Shown here in pieces: positions 44,658 through 54,281 of a DNA stretch of 64,000 nucleotides. The stretch comes from CALAMC01 sp964459465 (GTDB lineage Bacteria; Zixibacteria; MSB-5A5; GN15; PGXB01). The stretch is from positions 1-64,000 of the forward strand of contig CAYWLR010000013.1 in the NCBI GenBank assembly GCA_964459465.1. The letters are read 5' to 3'. Each line of letters starts with the position of its first letter. Within the stretch, counting starts at the first letter, position 1. Both the position numbers and the translations under genes were made by a program. The notes under the pieces were generated by a model, which had not been told where the DNA came from, ran no database searches, and was given only the letters and a program-made list of their open reading frames with translations.

Positions 44658-46685
44658 TTATTTGGTGGCGGCGCGAATGTCGTCCCGGAGGCGATGAGAA
44701 TTAATTGGTATCTGCTGGTCGTAGAAGGCTTTGCCATAAATGGACAGGGCCCGGTGTTTCAGCCGGGCGGCGATGTCCGGATGTTGTTCCAGGAGATTAG
44801 TCTGCTTGTCCGGGAGTTTAAAAAGATATTCGACATCCTTGTCGGCGTGCATGGTGAAAAAGAAGTCATCTTCGATATAACCGATATTATACCAGCTGGT
44901 GGCAAAGGCAAAATCCTGTACCGGAGTTAGCGTGTCGAACAGGTCTTTTCCGAATGAATAATTATCGTAATCGAGTTGAAGTTGTCCCAAGATGGTCGGT
45001 AAAAAATCAAGCTGGCTGCCGACGCGGTCGTTTCTCACGCCGGCCGGCAGATGGCCATCGGTATGGTAGACAAACAGGGGGACCTGGATCATTGAAATAT
45101 CCAGTTCGTGACAGACCTCGAATTTGAATCCCTGGTCGGCGGTGACCAGAATCAGGGTATTGTTGAAATCCGGGTCGTCCATGATGCTTCGCACCAGCCG
45201 GGTCATGGCCCAGTCGGAATACTTCATGGCGTTTAAATCACGGTGGCGCGGTTCCGAATCGGGAATGTGTTCGAACGGGGCATCAGGTATCAAATAAGGA
45301 CTGTGATGTGAGGTCGACAGCAGGGTCGCGAAAAATTTCTGATCTGACTGCGCCAGTTCTTTCAGGCGTTTATGGGCGTGGTCAAACATGACGTGATCCG
45401 GGACACCCAGCCAGCTTAACACCAGCGAATCATGGTAATCGTCGACCGAGGATATTTCCATCATGCCGTTGGCCCGCAAGAAACCCTGCATATTGTCATA
45501 ATGCGGGTCCTGTGTGGTGAAAAAAAGTGTCCGGTAGCCGTAGTTGCGCAATATTTCCGGCAGAGCATTGTACGACGTATGCCCTTCCACCTGCTTGAAC
45601 ATGACTTTACCGAAAATATGTGGCGTGCCGGTCATGATATTGAACAGGCCGGGGCCGGTGTGGGTGGCCGAGGAGTAAAAGCGGGTAAACAAAACTCCGC
45701 TTTTGACCAGAGAATCGAATCCCGGAGTCAAATCATAGGGATATTCATTGAGAAGGCAACCGACCTTGGTCGAGCCGAACGATTCCATCATGATGAGCAG
45801 GACATTGGGCGGGTCGGGATTGGGTTGGTCGAATCTGACGCGGCGCAACAGGCGGCGTGTTCCGAGGTTTTCCGTATCCGACGAGACCGCCAGCAGACGG
45901 CGAACGACCGCTTCCTCGTCGTCCTGGCGCCATTTATCGACGAGTTTCTGCACCTGCTCGCGTTTGTGGGTATCATAAAAAACGTCGCGCATGAAGGTGT
46001 CCGTCGGATTCAATGAAAGCTGATTGGCAAAATTATATTCGCAGAAATAACCGATACCCCAGCGCATCGGAGCGTCTTTGTAAATGCGGCCGATACTGCC
46101 CAGAATAAAAACGGCCAGGACGATCGGAAGCCAGACCAGCGTGATGACTTTTGAGGAAGGACCGACATTTTGCACGACCCAATTACGGTAAGACCGGATC
46201 AGCAGAATAAAGGCAGTCGTTATAGCACCATACAAAAGCAAGTATGGCAAGACCGGGAAGCTGGACCAGACCATGGTTAATGTGTCTCCGGGGCTGTCGA
46301 ACCAAATCAAGGCCGAACCGTTCAGGCGGGTATTGAAAAACAAGAAAAATTCTATTTCAACCATGTGCAGGAAAAACATGATGGTGGTCACGATTGAAAT
46401 GTAGATGAATCCGATTTTACGCATGGTCCTGGATGTGACCAAATCGTGGCCCGGTATGGCTGAAAGGATAAAAAGCGGTATCATGATGATGCTTACCACT
46501 CGGAAATCGAATCTGATGCCGATGAGAAAAGATTTAAGTAAAAAGGCAGAAGGGACAGTTTCGGCCAGTTCATTGGCCAATGTCATAAGGATCCAGCGCC
46601 AACCCGCCAGAAATAGCAATAATATGGCCGCGACGCCCAGGGCATATAAGGCCGGAGCGGAAACAAATCGGAATTTTTTATTCAT
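44658..46685 (-). CDS. LTA-synthase-family membrane sulfatase/phosphoglycerol transferase
   Basis: A 675-residue protein: about five N-terminal membrane helices (1-220), then a sulfatase-fold domain. Visible catalytic elements are NVLLIMMESFGSTK (metal-binding Glu and the nucleophile region), SSATHTGPGLFNIMTG with the likely nucleophile Thr, LLSTSHHSPY and LILVTADQGF. In Gram-negative bacteria such proteins transfer phosphoglycerol or phosphoethanolamine groups to glycans or lipids facing the periplasm. It stands alone, with no operon partner; the donor and acceptor are unknown. Confidence 0.9.
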   Translation of the reverse strand: MNKKFRFVSAPALYALGVAAILLLFLAGWRWILMTLANELAETVPSAFLLKSFLIGIRFDFRVVSIIMIPLFILSAIPGHDLVTSRTMRKIGFIYISIVTTIMFFLHMVEIEFFLFFNTRLNGSALIWFDSPGDTLTMVWSSFPVLPYLLLYGAITTAFILLIRSYRNWVVQNVGPSSKVITLVWLPIVLAVFILGSIGRIYKDAPMRWGIGYFCEYNFANQLSLNPTDTFMRDVFYDTHKREQVQKLVDKWRQDDEEAVVRRLLAVSSDTENLGTRRLLRRVRFDQPNPDPPNVLLIMMESFGSTKVGCLLNEYPYDLTPGFDSLVKSGVLFTRFYSSATHTGPGLFNIMTGTPHIFGKVMFKQVEGHTSYNALPEILRNYGYRTLFFTTQDPHYDNMQGFLRANGMMEISSVDDYHDSLVLSWLGVPDHVMFDHAHKRLKELAQSDQKFFATLLSTSHHSPYLIPDAPFEHIPDSEPRHRDLNAMKYSDWAMTRLVRSIMDDPDFNNTLILVTADQGFKFEVCHELDISMIQVPLFVYHTDGHLPAGVRNDRVGSQLDFLPTILGQLQLDYDNYSFGKDLFDTLTPVQDFAFATSWYNIGYIEDDFFFTMHADKDVEYLFKLPDKQTNLLEQHPDIAARLKHRALSIYGKAFYDQQIPINSHRLRDDIRAATK

Positions 46686-46847
46686 AACGTTACTGAATCA
46701 AAGCTTTTTATTCCTGCCTGCTTCAGGCGAATAAATACTTTGGGGGAATTTTTGGCAAGATGTAAATTTCGGTATAGATGCGATAACGATTGACACCAGA
46801 GGATTCCTGCGTATAATTGGAGCCAATTTGAAGCGTGGTTGATGCTT

Positions 46848-47609
46848 ATGGAATGGTATATATATCTCTTGGTCGTCGGCGCGGGTTTTCTGGCCGGGTT
46901 TATCAATACTCTGGCCGGAAGCGGGTCGCTGATTACGTTGCCGATGTTGATATTTGCGGGTCTTCCGGCCAATGTCGCCAACGGTACCAATCGCGTAGCG
47001 GTTCTGCTCCAGTGCGTGGTGGCCGTCCGCAAATTCAGGCAGGAAAACATGCTGGATTTGCGCCGGGTGATTTATTTAACGATCCCGGCCGTTCTCGGCG
47101 CTGTTATCGGGGCGCAAATTGCCGCCGATCTCGATGAACAGCTGATGCGAAGAATTATCGGCGTATTGATGGTCATAATGCTGGTCGTGGTGATTGTCAG
47201 GCCGCGACGCTGGCTGGAGGGCAAAGCCGACGCCCTGGACCATCGGCCGGGTTGGAAGCAGAATGTCACCTTTTTTGGCATAGGTCTTTACGGGGGTTTT
47301 ATCCAGGCCGGGGTGGGCATATTTCTTCTGGCCGGGCTGGTTTTAAGCGCCGGCTATGAGCTGGTGAGGGCCAATGCTTTCAAAAATTTCGTAGTCCTCT
47401 GCTTTACCGCTTTTGCCCTGGTGGTTTTTATTCTCAACGGCCAGGTCGACTGGGTCCTGGGCCTGGTTCTGGCTATCGGTAATATGCTGGGTGCCTGGGT
47501 TGCGGCGCATATGGCGGTCAAAAAGGGGGCGCCATTTGTAAGATACATTCTCATTGCCGTGATTATCATTTCCGCCATTATGTTGCTCGGACTGGAAGAT
47601 TACGTCTGA
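46848..47609 (+). CDS. TauE/SafE (TSUP) family permease
   Basis: A 253-residue membrane protein with about eight helices. The start is one of TTG 46839, ATG 46842 or ATG 46848; I prefer the last (MEWYIYLLVVGAGFLAGFINTLAG) for spacing. The family motif GFINTLAGSGSLITLPML is present, and a second GLYGGFIQAGVGIFLLAG mirrors it in the C-terminal half, the usual internal duplication. TSUP members export or import small anions such as sulfite, sulfoacetate or organic acids. Substrate unknown. The gene is divergent from the LTA-synthase-like gene. Confidence 0.88.
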   Translation: MEWYIYLLVVGAGFLAGFINTLAGSGSLITLPMLIFAGLPANVANGTNRVAVLLQCVVAVRKFRQENMLDLRRVIYLTIPAVLGAVIGAQIAADLDEQLMRRIIGVLMVIMLVVVIVRPRRWLEGKADALDHRPGWKQNVTFFGIGLYGGFIQAGVGIFLLAGLVLSAGYELVRANAFKNFVVLCFTAFALVVFILNGQVDWVLGLVLAIGNMLGAWVAAHMAVKKGAPFVRYILIAVIIISAIMLLGLEDYV

Positions 47610-47714
47610 AATTAGATGTTCAGCTCAATAATACCGGGATATTTTTATTGCCTTGTGGATTTTTCATCCTTAATATTTTATCGATACAACTAACCTTCAG
47701 GAAAGGAAGATCAA

Positions 47715-48284
47715 ATGCTCAAGACTTTTTGTGTGTTTGCGGTCCTGCTGGTTTTTCTGGCTTTGGGCGCCTATGCCGAAGAAGAACAGAAAGACCTGGC
47801 CAAGGAATTGCAGGCGGTCAAGGCGGTTGACTGGAATGAATTGGCCAAGCTTTTGCCCGAAAAAGTTGAGGGAATGGAAGTAAGCGAGCTCGACGGAGGC
47901 TCTATGACGATGGCCGACCCGACCAATCCGGGAAATCAGTTCAGCTATTCATCGGCTTCACGGGCTTATACTTCCAAGGATAAAAAGGAAATCCGCCTGC
48001 ATATTCTGGATACCGGATTCAATCAGCTTTTGATGACCCCGTTTATGTTGCAAATGGAATACGATTCTCCGGAGGGGACGGTCAAATCGATTGATATTCA
48101 GGGCTTCCCGTCCAAACTGATTTATCAGAAAGACGAGGGCAAAATCACCGGCGTCCAGATTATTTCGCTGGTGGCCAAAAGAATCCTTGTCACCGGTGAA
48201 GGCGATGAGACCGTCACCGAAGAGGATATCCAGAAACTGATTAAAATGATCGATTACAAGAAACTGGCCTCATTGGCCGAATAA
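47715..48284 (+). CDS. Small secreted/periplasmic protein, family not recognised
   Basis: A 189-residue protein with a clear signal peptide (MLKTFCVFAVLLVFLALGAYA) and an AGGAAAGGAAG ribosome site before the ATG at 47715. The mature part starts with a charged helix (EEEQKDLAKELQAVKAVDWNELAKLLP), continues with strands (EIRLHILDTGFNQLL, VKSIDIQGFPSKLIYQ, VQIISLVAKRILVTGEG) and ends in a helix (EEDIQKLIKMIDYKKLA). I do not recognise the family; it may be a small alpha/beta periplasmic protein. It has its own terminator. Confidence 0.8.
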   Translation: MLKTFCVFAVLLVFLALGAYAEEEQKDLAKELQAVKAVDWNELAKLLPEKVEGMEVSELDGGSMTMADPTNPGNQFSYSSASRAYTSKDKKEIRLHILDTGFNQLLMTPFMLQMEYDSPEGTVKSIDIQGFPSKLIYQKDEGKITGVQIISLVAKRILVTGEGDETVTEEDIQKLIKMIDYKKLASLAE

Positions 48285-48303
48285 AATCGCCGTGCGAATA
48301 CTT

Positions 48304-48338
48304 ACGCCGCCCGCGAAATTGCGGACGGCGTTTTTTTT
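48304..48338 (+). terminator. Rho-independent terminator
   Basis: An 11-bp stem with one mismatch (ACGCCGCCCGC 48304-48314 with GCGGACGGCGT 48321-48331), a 6-nt loop and eight T. It is 20 nt after the small secreted protein gene. Confidence 0.9.
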
Positions 48339-48550
48339 CCGGAGTGAAAATGTAGACCGATTTCGTATAATATCATGAGATTTTGTTGACAAAATCCGAT
48401 TATGCCTTAAATTATAAAAGATTGACAGACAGAAAATTAAGCTTTATCGGCTGGACGGGGCGCGGCCGATATATTACCGCTCGAAAATGACCGCAATAGA
48501 TACATTTCACATTTGGCAGCAGTAATTTGAAATATCAAGGAAACCGCAAG

Positions 48551-50647
48551 ATGAAAAAATCCGGAATAATGATAATCCCTGTTTATATAGCTTTATTGAT
48601 TTTCCTATGCGGCCCGACGGCTATGGCCGAAATCGCCAACATTCAGGAAATGGACAACGTCTGCAATAACTGGCTGGATTACTATATTCGGCATAACGGG
48701 ACGTGGGAAAAGTCTGCCGACCCGCAAGTTATTTCTGTAACGGATCTTACGCGCGACGGCCAGATTTTGGGGCGGTGTTACTCGATTGACCCGGTCGGTT
48801 TCGTCGTGGTTCCCGTGCTCAAAGAACTGCCGCCGGTCAAGGCGTATTCTTTCGAAAGCAATCTTGATCTGGATGCTCCCGAAGGGATGGGGGCGTTGCT
48901 TTTGGACGTTCTGGCCAATCGCATGGAAGAATTCGTGAAATATTATGGCAGTGCCGACGCCGTCATGGCGGATAAATCGGAAGCCATGTTTGACCCGAAA
49001 AACCGCCATGCCTGGGATGAATTTACGGTCGGTCCCGATGAATTCAAAGTGGCTCTTGAAAGCAAGTCGGACGCGGGGTTTAACACGGTCGGACCGCTTC
49101 TTAGTACCGCCTGGCATCAGGGTGGACCGTATTATAATTACTGCCCGATGGGTGACGGGGGAAGGTGCGTGGTGGGGTGTGTCGCCACCGCCGCGGCGCA
49201 GATACAGTGGTATCACCAGTGGCCACCGGCCGGTTTCAACGGCCGTAAATATGTTTGGGAAGGCGATAATTCCTGCGGGGGTTCAACCCCGCCGATGATG
49301 CTGGCGGCCAATATGTCGGATAAATACGAGTATGTCGTGACGACGCATAATCTGGCCGAAATCAGCTATGAGATGGGTGTGGCGTTCAGCATGATGTACG
49401 GTCGCTGCGGGTCGGGCGCCTACACCAGCAGCTGCCAAAGCATATACCCGCGTCAATACGGATATAAAAACAGTGTCGGGGAACACCTCCGCTCCAATTA
49501 CATGGGATTCGAGTGGTATGATACAATCCGGGCCGACATCAATAACGGATTGCCGCTTTTGTATACCATTCACAGTCATGCCATCGTCTGTGACGGGTGG
49601 CAAACGGCCGAGGACATGTTCTATTATCATTTCAACTATGGCTGGGGCGGTTCCCAGAATGCATGGTACGCCATGGATAATCTGTACTGCCCGTGGGACG
49701 GCTGCAATTTTCTGATCGAGCGGTTGTACAATCATATCATTCCCGACCGCGAAATCATGTTCTATGCCGACACCATCTCCGGTCATGTCCCGCTGGGAAT
49801 CCAGTATACGGCCATGTCGGACCGCGAGGTCACGTCGTGGGAGTGGAATTTCGGCGATGGCGGTACGGCGTATGTCCAGAACCCGACTCATACTTATACG
49901 AAAGCCGGGTGTTTCGATGTAACGCTGACCATCACTCACGACCAGGGGAGTCGTACCCTCAAGCGGACCGAGTTCATATACGCCATAAAGGATTCATTGA
50001 AAGCCGGGACGGTCAAGGCCGACGCCGGCCAGACGGTCGCGGTGGTTATCGAAGGGCGCAATTCCGAACCACTGTCGCAAATAACGATTCCGGTGGAGTA
50101 TGGCGGGGGAGTCGGGCTGGTGTATGATTCGATATCGCTCGCCGGGTGTCGCACCGCCCATTTCGAAAAGAAGAATCTTAAGCATTCCGACATATACAAT
50201 TCCCGCGTCACCGTGACTTTGCAGGCGCGTCTTGAAGCAAGCTCCTGGACCGAGGATCTTCCGGTCGGCGCCGGCCCGATATTGAAAGTGTATTTCACGG
50301 TGCCGCCGGGGGCCCCCGGGGGCGCCAAATCGGATATACTGGTTGACGGGTACAGCACGTATATGCCGACTTTTTCCGGGAATATTTACGGCACCATCTA
50401 CACTTATGATGTTACCACCGTCGCGGGGCAGGTCAAGACCGATCTGATTTGCGGCGACGCCAACGACGATGATGAATGCAACCTGCTGGATATACTGTTT
50501 TTGATAAGCAACGTGTATAACAGCGGTCCGCAACCGGTACCGTTCGAGTCGGGCGATGTCAATGTCGATGGTTCCATCAACCTGCTGGATATTCTAAGCC
50601 TGATCGATTACGTGTATAACAAAACCGGGACGCTGAGTTGTTTGTAA
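48551..50647 (+). CDS. C10 (streptopain-like) cysteine protease with PKD, cohesin-like and dockerin-like domains, copy 1
   Basis: A 698-residue secreted protease. ATG 48551 follows AAGGAA and starts the signal peptide; an upstream TTG at 48527 is unlikely. Order: signal (ends near 27), propeptide (about 30-175), C10 peptidase domain with nucleophile Cys210 in VVGCVATAAAQ and catalytic His343 in HSHAIVCDGW, a PKD domain (EVTSWEWNFGDGGTAYVQNPTHTY region, about 405-480), a cohesin-like beta domain (about 485-630) and a dockerin-like doublet (GDANDDDECNLLDIL and GDVNVDGSINLLDIL). The C10 family degrades host or environmental proteins. It is paralogous to the gene at 52111. Confidence 0.93.
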   Translation: MKKSGIMIIPVYIALLIFLCGPTAMAEIANIQEMDNVCNNWLDYYIRHNGTWEKSADPQVISVTDLTRDGQILGRCYSIDPVGFVVVPVLKELPPVKAYSFESNLDLDAPEGMGALLLDVLANRMEEFVKYYGSADAVMADKSEAMFDPKNRHAWDEFTVGPDEFKVALESKSDAGFNTVGPLLSTAWHQGGPYYNYCPMGDGGRCVVGCVATAAAQIQWYHQWPPAGFNGRKYVWEGDNSCGGSTPPMMLAANMSDKYEYVVTTHNLAEISYEMGVAFSMMYGRCGSGAYTSSCQSIYPRQYGYKNSVGEHLRSNYMGFEWYDTIRADINNGLPLLYTIHSHAIVCDGWQTAEDMFYYHFNYGWGGSQNAWYAMDNLYCPWDGCNFLIERLYNHIIPDREIMFYADTISGHVPLGIQYTAMSDREVTSWEWNFGDGGTAYVQNPTHTYTKAGCFDVTLTITHDQGSRTLKRTEFIYAIKDSLKAGTVKADAGQTVAVVIEGRNSEPLSQITIPVEYGGGVGLVYDSISLAGCRTAHFEKKNLKHSDIYNSRVTVTLQARLEASSWTEDLPVGAGPILKVYFTVPPGAPGGAKSDILVDGYSTYMPTFSGNIYGTIYTYDVTTVAGQVKTDLICGDANDDDECNLLDILFLISNVYNSGPQPVPFESGDVNVDGSINLLDILSLIDYVYNKTGTLSCL

Positions 50648-52110
50648 CATTGTCCCTACTATAGAATTTCCCGCCCCGGCTGACATTATCGAGCCGGGGC
50701 GCTTTCATGTACGGCGGTCGCGACATGGCATCGGGGGGCCATTATATGGAGTTGCACAGTCCATGAATTTACGCAAGATTATGGGCGAGTGTCGGTTTCA
50801 TTAAATTGGGTTTGAATTTGGGAATTTTTAATTTTGCATTCTCTATCCCCATAGTTAACAAGACGATGACAAAAGCTTTCCTGTTTTGCTCGCGACTTCG
50901 AAGGATTTCAGACCTGCGAAGCTCCATATCTCCGTGTTGGTTACGGCAAAATGGGTTCGTCTTTGAAAATTTTTTCATTTTTTACCCTCCTTTCCCCCAA
51001 AAAGCTTTGCATGTAATTATAGGCCTCATAATAAAGGGGGGCGGGCAAAATTAACACCGGGTTGGGGGGTGGGGAAAAAGCCGGGCAGGTTGCTCAATCG
51101 CACTTTTCCACCCGTTGAGTGTGTTACCTGTTTGCCTTAGATTACTTTCCACACCCTAAAAGGGTGTGTTACCGGATTCCGTCGCCAAAACGTCCTGCGA
51201 AACCTCGATTCTGTCGAAAAGGGGCAGATCTTTCTAAGCCATGGGCGACCCGGGCCTCCGATCCTGTCGAAATTGACAATCGTAATATATATCAATTTGC
51301 GGCGGGCGGGCAATCACAAAATCGCTATAAAATCGATGTTGATTCCGGGCGGAAACTAAGACGAAAGCCTATGATTATGAAAAGACAAAGATGTCGGGTT
51401 TCTCGCCCCGACTGCGTCGGGACTCGGAACACCGACCATCATAAATTCAATGCTGGCAAAAGGAGAATCCTGGAAACCAAATCTCGCTTGACTTTAAAGA
51501 CAGTCGCTACTCGTGGAAAATGAGTATTGGAGCTACCCCTCCGGGGAAGCAATTATGAAAAATGAAAAAACGGACCCACGTCCCGGCAAGCTACACGGAG
51601 GCAATTAATTATCCATGCCAAAACCGGGGGAAAAAAGGTCGAATTGTGGAGGGCACGCTACAAAGTTGATAGTGAAATTGTATTGAGAATAAGGCGTCAC
51701 GCCGCAAGTCGGCGTGACCTACTTTACTATGACAAAGAACTGGATCCCGGGTCAAGCCCGGGATGACATTTAAAATGTAGGATGACATTTAATATGTAGG
51801 ATGACAAGACAGGATATTCTCGGTTGGTTTGAGGATTGGCAGGATTGGCGGCGGATTTGAGAACCGACCCTTCAAAGTTCAGGGTCAACGACAGGGCACA
51901 ACGCAGTGGGGCGAGTCGGCCCTTCAAGGTTCAGGGGCTACGACCGGGCACAACGCACTACGGTGAACCCACCTTTTAAAGTTCAGGGTAGGGCGGGCTT
52001 AATAGGCAGGCTTATAAATCCAGTCTTGACAGGAATTTAATCGTAGTTATATTGGAAACGGCAACCATTTACCGCTTTTGACAAGAACCCTCGGCAAGAG
52101 AGAGGTCCGC
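50648..52110. repeat. Gene-free, repeat-rich 1.46-kb spacer between the two C10 proteases
   Basis: No credible gene is found here; short open frames lack ribosome sites and protein-like composition. It holds several hairpins: CACACCC/GGGTGTG at 51150-51168, GTCACGCC/GGCGTGAC at 51696-51718 and CCCGGG-TCAAG-CCCGGG near 51748-51764. A short direct repeat, TAGGATGACATTTAA-type, occurs at about 51763-51806. Three roughly 52-nt imperfect repeats with core CCTTCAAAGTTCAGGG begin near 51868, 51920 and 51971. The CCCGGG element resembles dispersed intergenic repeats seen in many bacterial genomes. This is probably a recombination-prone or decayed region. Confidence 0.6.
51868..51987 (+). repeat. Three imperfect ~52-nt direct repeats
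   Basis: The cores CCCTTCAAAGTTCAGGG (51868), CCCTTCAAGGTTCAGGG (51920) and CCTTTTAAAGTTCAGGG (51971) are spaced 51-52 nt apart. The first two units share a following ACGAC-n-GGGCACAACGCA. No spacer structure and no adjacent cas genes, so not a CRISPR array. Confidence 0.7.
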
Positions 52111-54228
52111 ATGCCCAGATTCCTCGTTAACTCGATACTTCCCTTTATGTTAATCGTCGTCATTATGGTCGGCGCCTTTTCGGTCGTATCGGCCGAAACC
52201 GCCAGCAAAGACCAAATGCAGTTGGCCTGCAAGAATTTTTTGACCTATATGGTCGCCCGTAACGGCGACTGGGGCGGGTCGGATAATCCGACAATCGCCG
52301 CCGCGCAGGACATTATCGAAAACGGCCTGCTGGTGGCGCGCTACTATGAAATCGACCCGGCGGGATATGTTATAATTCCCGTTTTAAAAGAAATGCCGCC
52401 GGTGAAGTCTTATTCGGATATTTATCGGCTCGACCTCGAAGAAAGCGACGGGTTCGCGGCCATGATGCGCGAAGTGCTCGATAACCGGACGCAGAATTAT
52501 ATCAACCTGTTCGGTTCCATGGATTATGTGCAGGCCGACAAAAGCGGCCAGCCGCGCAAAGGCGAAGAGCAGTTGGCCATGTGGGCGTACTATCTTCAGG
52601 ATGAAGTGCAATTCGGACAGACATTGGCACAAAAAGACTTTCTCGATGTCACCGATTACGGCCCGTTGTTGACGACGGTCTGGCATCAGAATTCACCGTA
52701 CAATAATCTCTGTCCGTGGGGCGACGGCGGCCGGACGGTGGTCGGGTGCGTGGCGACGGCGACGTCGCAGATAATGGCTTATTACAAGTGGCCGCCGCAG
52801 GGGACGGGGTCGCACGCCTTCATGTGGAGCGGGGACAATTCCTGCGGGGGCAGTACGGCGGCGCAGCTTCTCGAGGCCGATTACACCGACCCCTATGACT
52901 GGGATAATATCGTCAATTCCTGCGGCAGTTGTACTCCCGAGCAACAGGCGGCCCTGGCGGAGCTGTGTTACGAGGTCGGGGTGGCGTTCAATATGGACTA
53001 CGGGCGTTGCGGGTCAGGGGCGTACACGGCCGACGTGCAAAACGTGCTGCCCAATTATTTTCGTTATCTGAATACAATCGAGAGGCACGACCGGATAAGT
53101 TATAACCTCATGGCCTATTCCAATATAATCAAGAACGAGATGATGGCGGCTCGTCCGGCGCAGTACCGTATCAGCGGGCACTCCATCGTCTGTGACGGCT
53201 GGCGGGAAGTCGGCACGGAATTCCACGTGCACATGAATTACGGCTGGGGCGGGAGTAACAATTCCTGGTATGTCATGGACAATCTGCACTGCGACTGGGA
53301 CGGTTGTTCCCCGATGGTGGAATACGTCATGACCAAAATCATTCCCGATCAGGGGGTAGTGCTGGAAGCGGATACGACGTACGGCGACGTGCCGTTCGAG
53401 GTAGCTTTCACCGGATCGAGCTCGCTGGAAGTGGACAGCTGGGTCTGGTCGTTCGGCGACGGCGATTCGGCCTTCGTGCAGAATCCGGTGCACGTGTACG
53501 AACAGTCGGGGATGTATGACGTGTCTTTGAAAGTGATTGCCGGATCCGAGCAGAGGACGTACACCGCGGTCAACCTGATTGTGGCCTTCGCCGATACGAT
53601 GAAATGCGCTAATGTCATGGGCGATCCGGGCGACGATGTCCGTCTCGATATTTATGCCTGCAACACGGTGCCGGTGCGCAAGCTCAAGATCCCGGTCGAA
53701 TATTCCGGTTCGCTGTTTCTGACGCTGGATTCATTCACGACCGCGGGGTGCCGGACGGCGGCGATGGACAGCGTCCGGCAGGTTCACGCCGATGCATGGG
53801 GTCGGCGGACGACGATAACCATCGAAAACTTTTCGGGGACGTACTATAATCTTCCGCCGGGCGACGGGAAAGTTCTGTCGCTCTTTTTCTCGATTGCTTC
53901 GTCGGCGACGTTGAGCCAGACGGTGAATATCGGGCTCGACGGGTATATGTCGCATTTTCCGACGTTTTACACGTCGCTGGTGGATTATGCACCGGTGCTG
54001 TCGGCGGGGATGGTCACGCTTAATTTCGTGTGCGGCGACGCCTCGGGCGACGGGAGTGTCAATCTGATTGATATTTTGTATCTCGTCGATAATGTGTATT
54101 CGGGTGGTCCGGCGCCCGTGCCGTTTTCCGCCGGTGACGTGGTTTCGGACGGGGTGATAAATCTGCTGGATATACTGGCCGTGGTTAATTCGGTGTATTT
54201 CGGCGGCGGGGAACTGAATTGCCATTAG
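52111..54228 (+). CDS. C10 (streptopain-like) cysteine protease with PKD, cohesin-like and dockerin-like domains, copy 2
   Basis: A 705-residue paralog of the protease at 48551. I start at ATG 52111 (MPRFLVNSILPFMLIVVIMV), preceded by AGAGAGG; the frame also has a TTG at 52078. Same order: signal, propeptide, C10 domain with Cys213 in VVGCVATATSQ and His357 in GHSIVCDGW, PKD domain (VDSWVWSFGDGDSAFVQNPVHVY), cohesin-like beta domain, and a doublet (GDASGDGSVNLIDIL, then a second loop reading GDVVSDGVINLLDIL). The second half is visibly richer in G and C at codon third positions than its paralog. Both active sites are intact, so both copies should be active. Confidence 0.93.
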   Translation: MPRFLVNSILPFMLIVVIMVGAFSVVSAETASKDQMQLACKNFLTYMVARNGDWGGSDNPTIAAAQDIIENGLLVARYYEIDPAGYVIIPVLKEMPPVKSYSDIYRLDLEESDGFAAMMREVLDNRTQNYINLFGSMDYVQADKSGQPRKGEEQLAMWAYYLQDEVQFGQTLAQKDFLDVTDYGPLLTTVWHQNSPYNNLCPWGDGGRTVVGCVATATSQIMAYYKWPPQGTGSHAFMWSGDNSCGGSTAAQLLEADYTDPYDWDNIVNSCGSCTPEQQAALAELCYEVGVAFNMDYGRCGSGAYTADVQNVLPNYFRYLNTIERHDRISYNLMAYSNIIKNEMMAARPAQYRISGHSIVCDGWREVGTEFHVHMNYGWGGSNNSWYVMDNLHCDWDGCSPMVEYVMTKIIPDQGVVLEADTTYGDVPFEVAFTGSSSLEVDSWVWSFGDGDSAFVQNPVHVYEQSGMYDVSLKVIAGSEQRTYTAVNLIVAFADTMKCANVMGDPGDDVRLDIYACNTVPVRKLKIPVEYSGSLFLTLDSFTTAGCRTAAMDSVRQVHADAWGRRTTITIENFSGTYYNLPPGDGKVLSLFFSIASSATLSQTVNIGLDGYMSHFPTFYTSLVDYAPVLSAGMVTLNFVCGDASGDGSVNLIDILYLVDNVYSGGPAPVPFSAGDVVSDGVINLLDILAVVNSVYFGGGELNCH

Positions 54229-54251
54229 GCGGGTTTGAAATATGATTTTTC

Positions 54252-54276
54252 AAGGGGACGGATTCGTCCCCTTTTT
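54252..54276 (+). terminator. Rho-independent terminator, probably bidirectional
   Basis: A perfect 9-bp stem AAGGGGACG (54252-54260) with CGTCCCCTT (54265-54273), a 4-nt loop and a T run. It sits in the 53-nt gap between the convergent protease and barrel genes and can serve both. Confidence 0.85.
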
Positions 54277-54281
54277 ATTTT

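Noticed and set aside
50806..51523. Small plus-strand open frames at 50806-51054 and 51119-51523
   Set aside because: They have no ribosome site, no recognisable domain, and cross palindromes and repeats; composition does not look coding.
51868..51987. Possible CRISPR array
   Set aside because: Only three imperfect units, with the 52-nt unit itself repeated instead of repeat plus unique spacer, and no cas gene in the window.
50648..52110. Insertion sequence or prophage remnant
   Set aside because: No transposase, integrase or phage protein fragment could be found in any frame; only short repeats are present.
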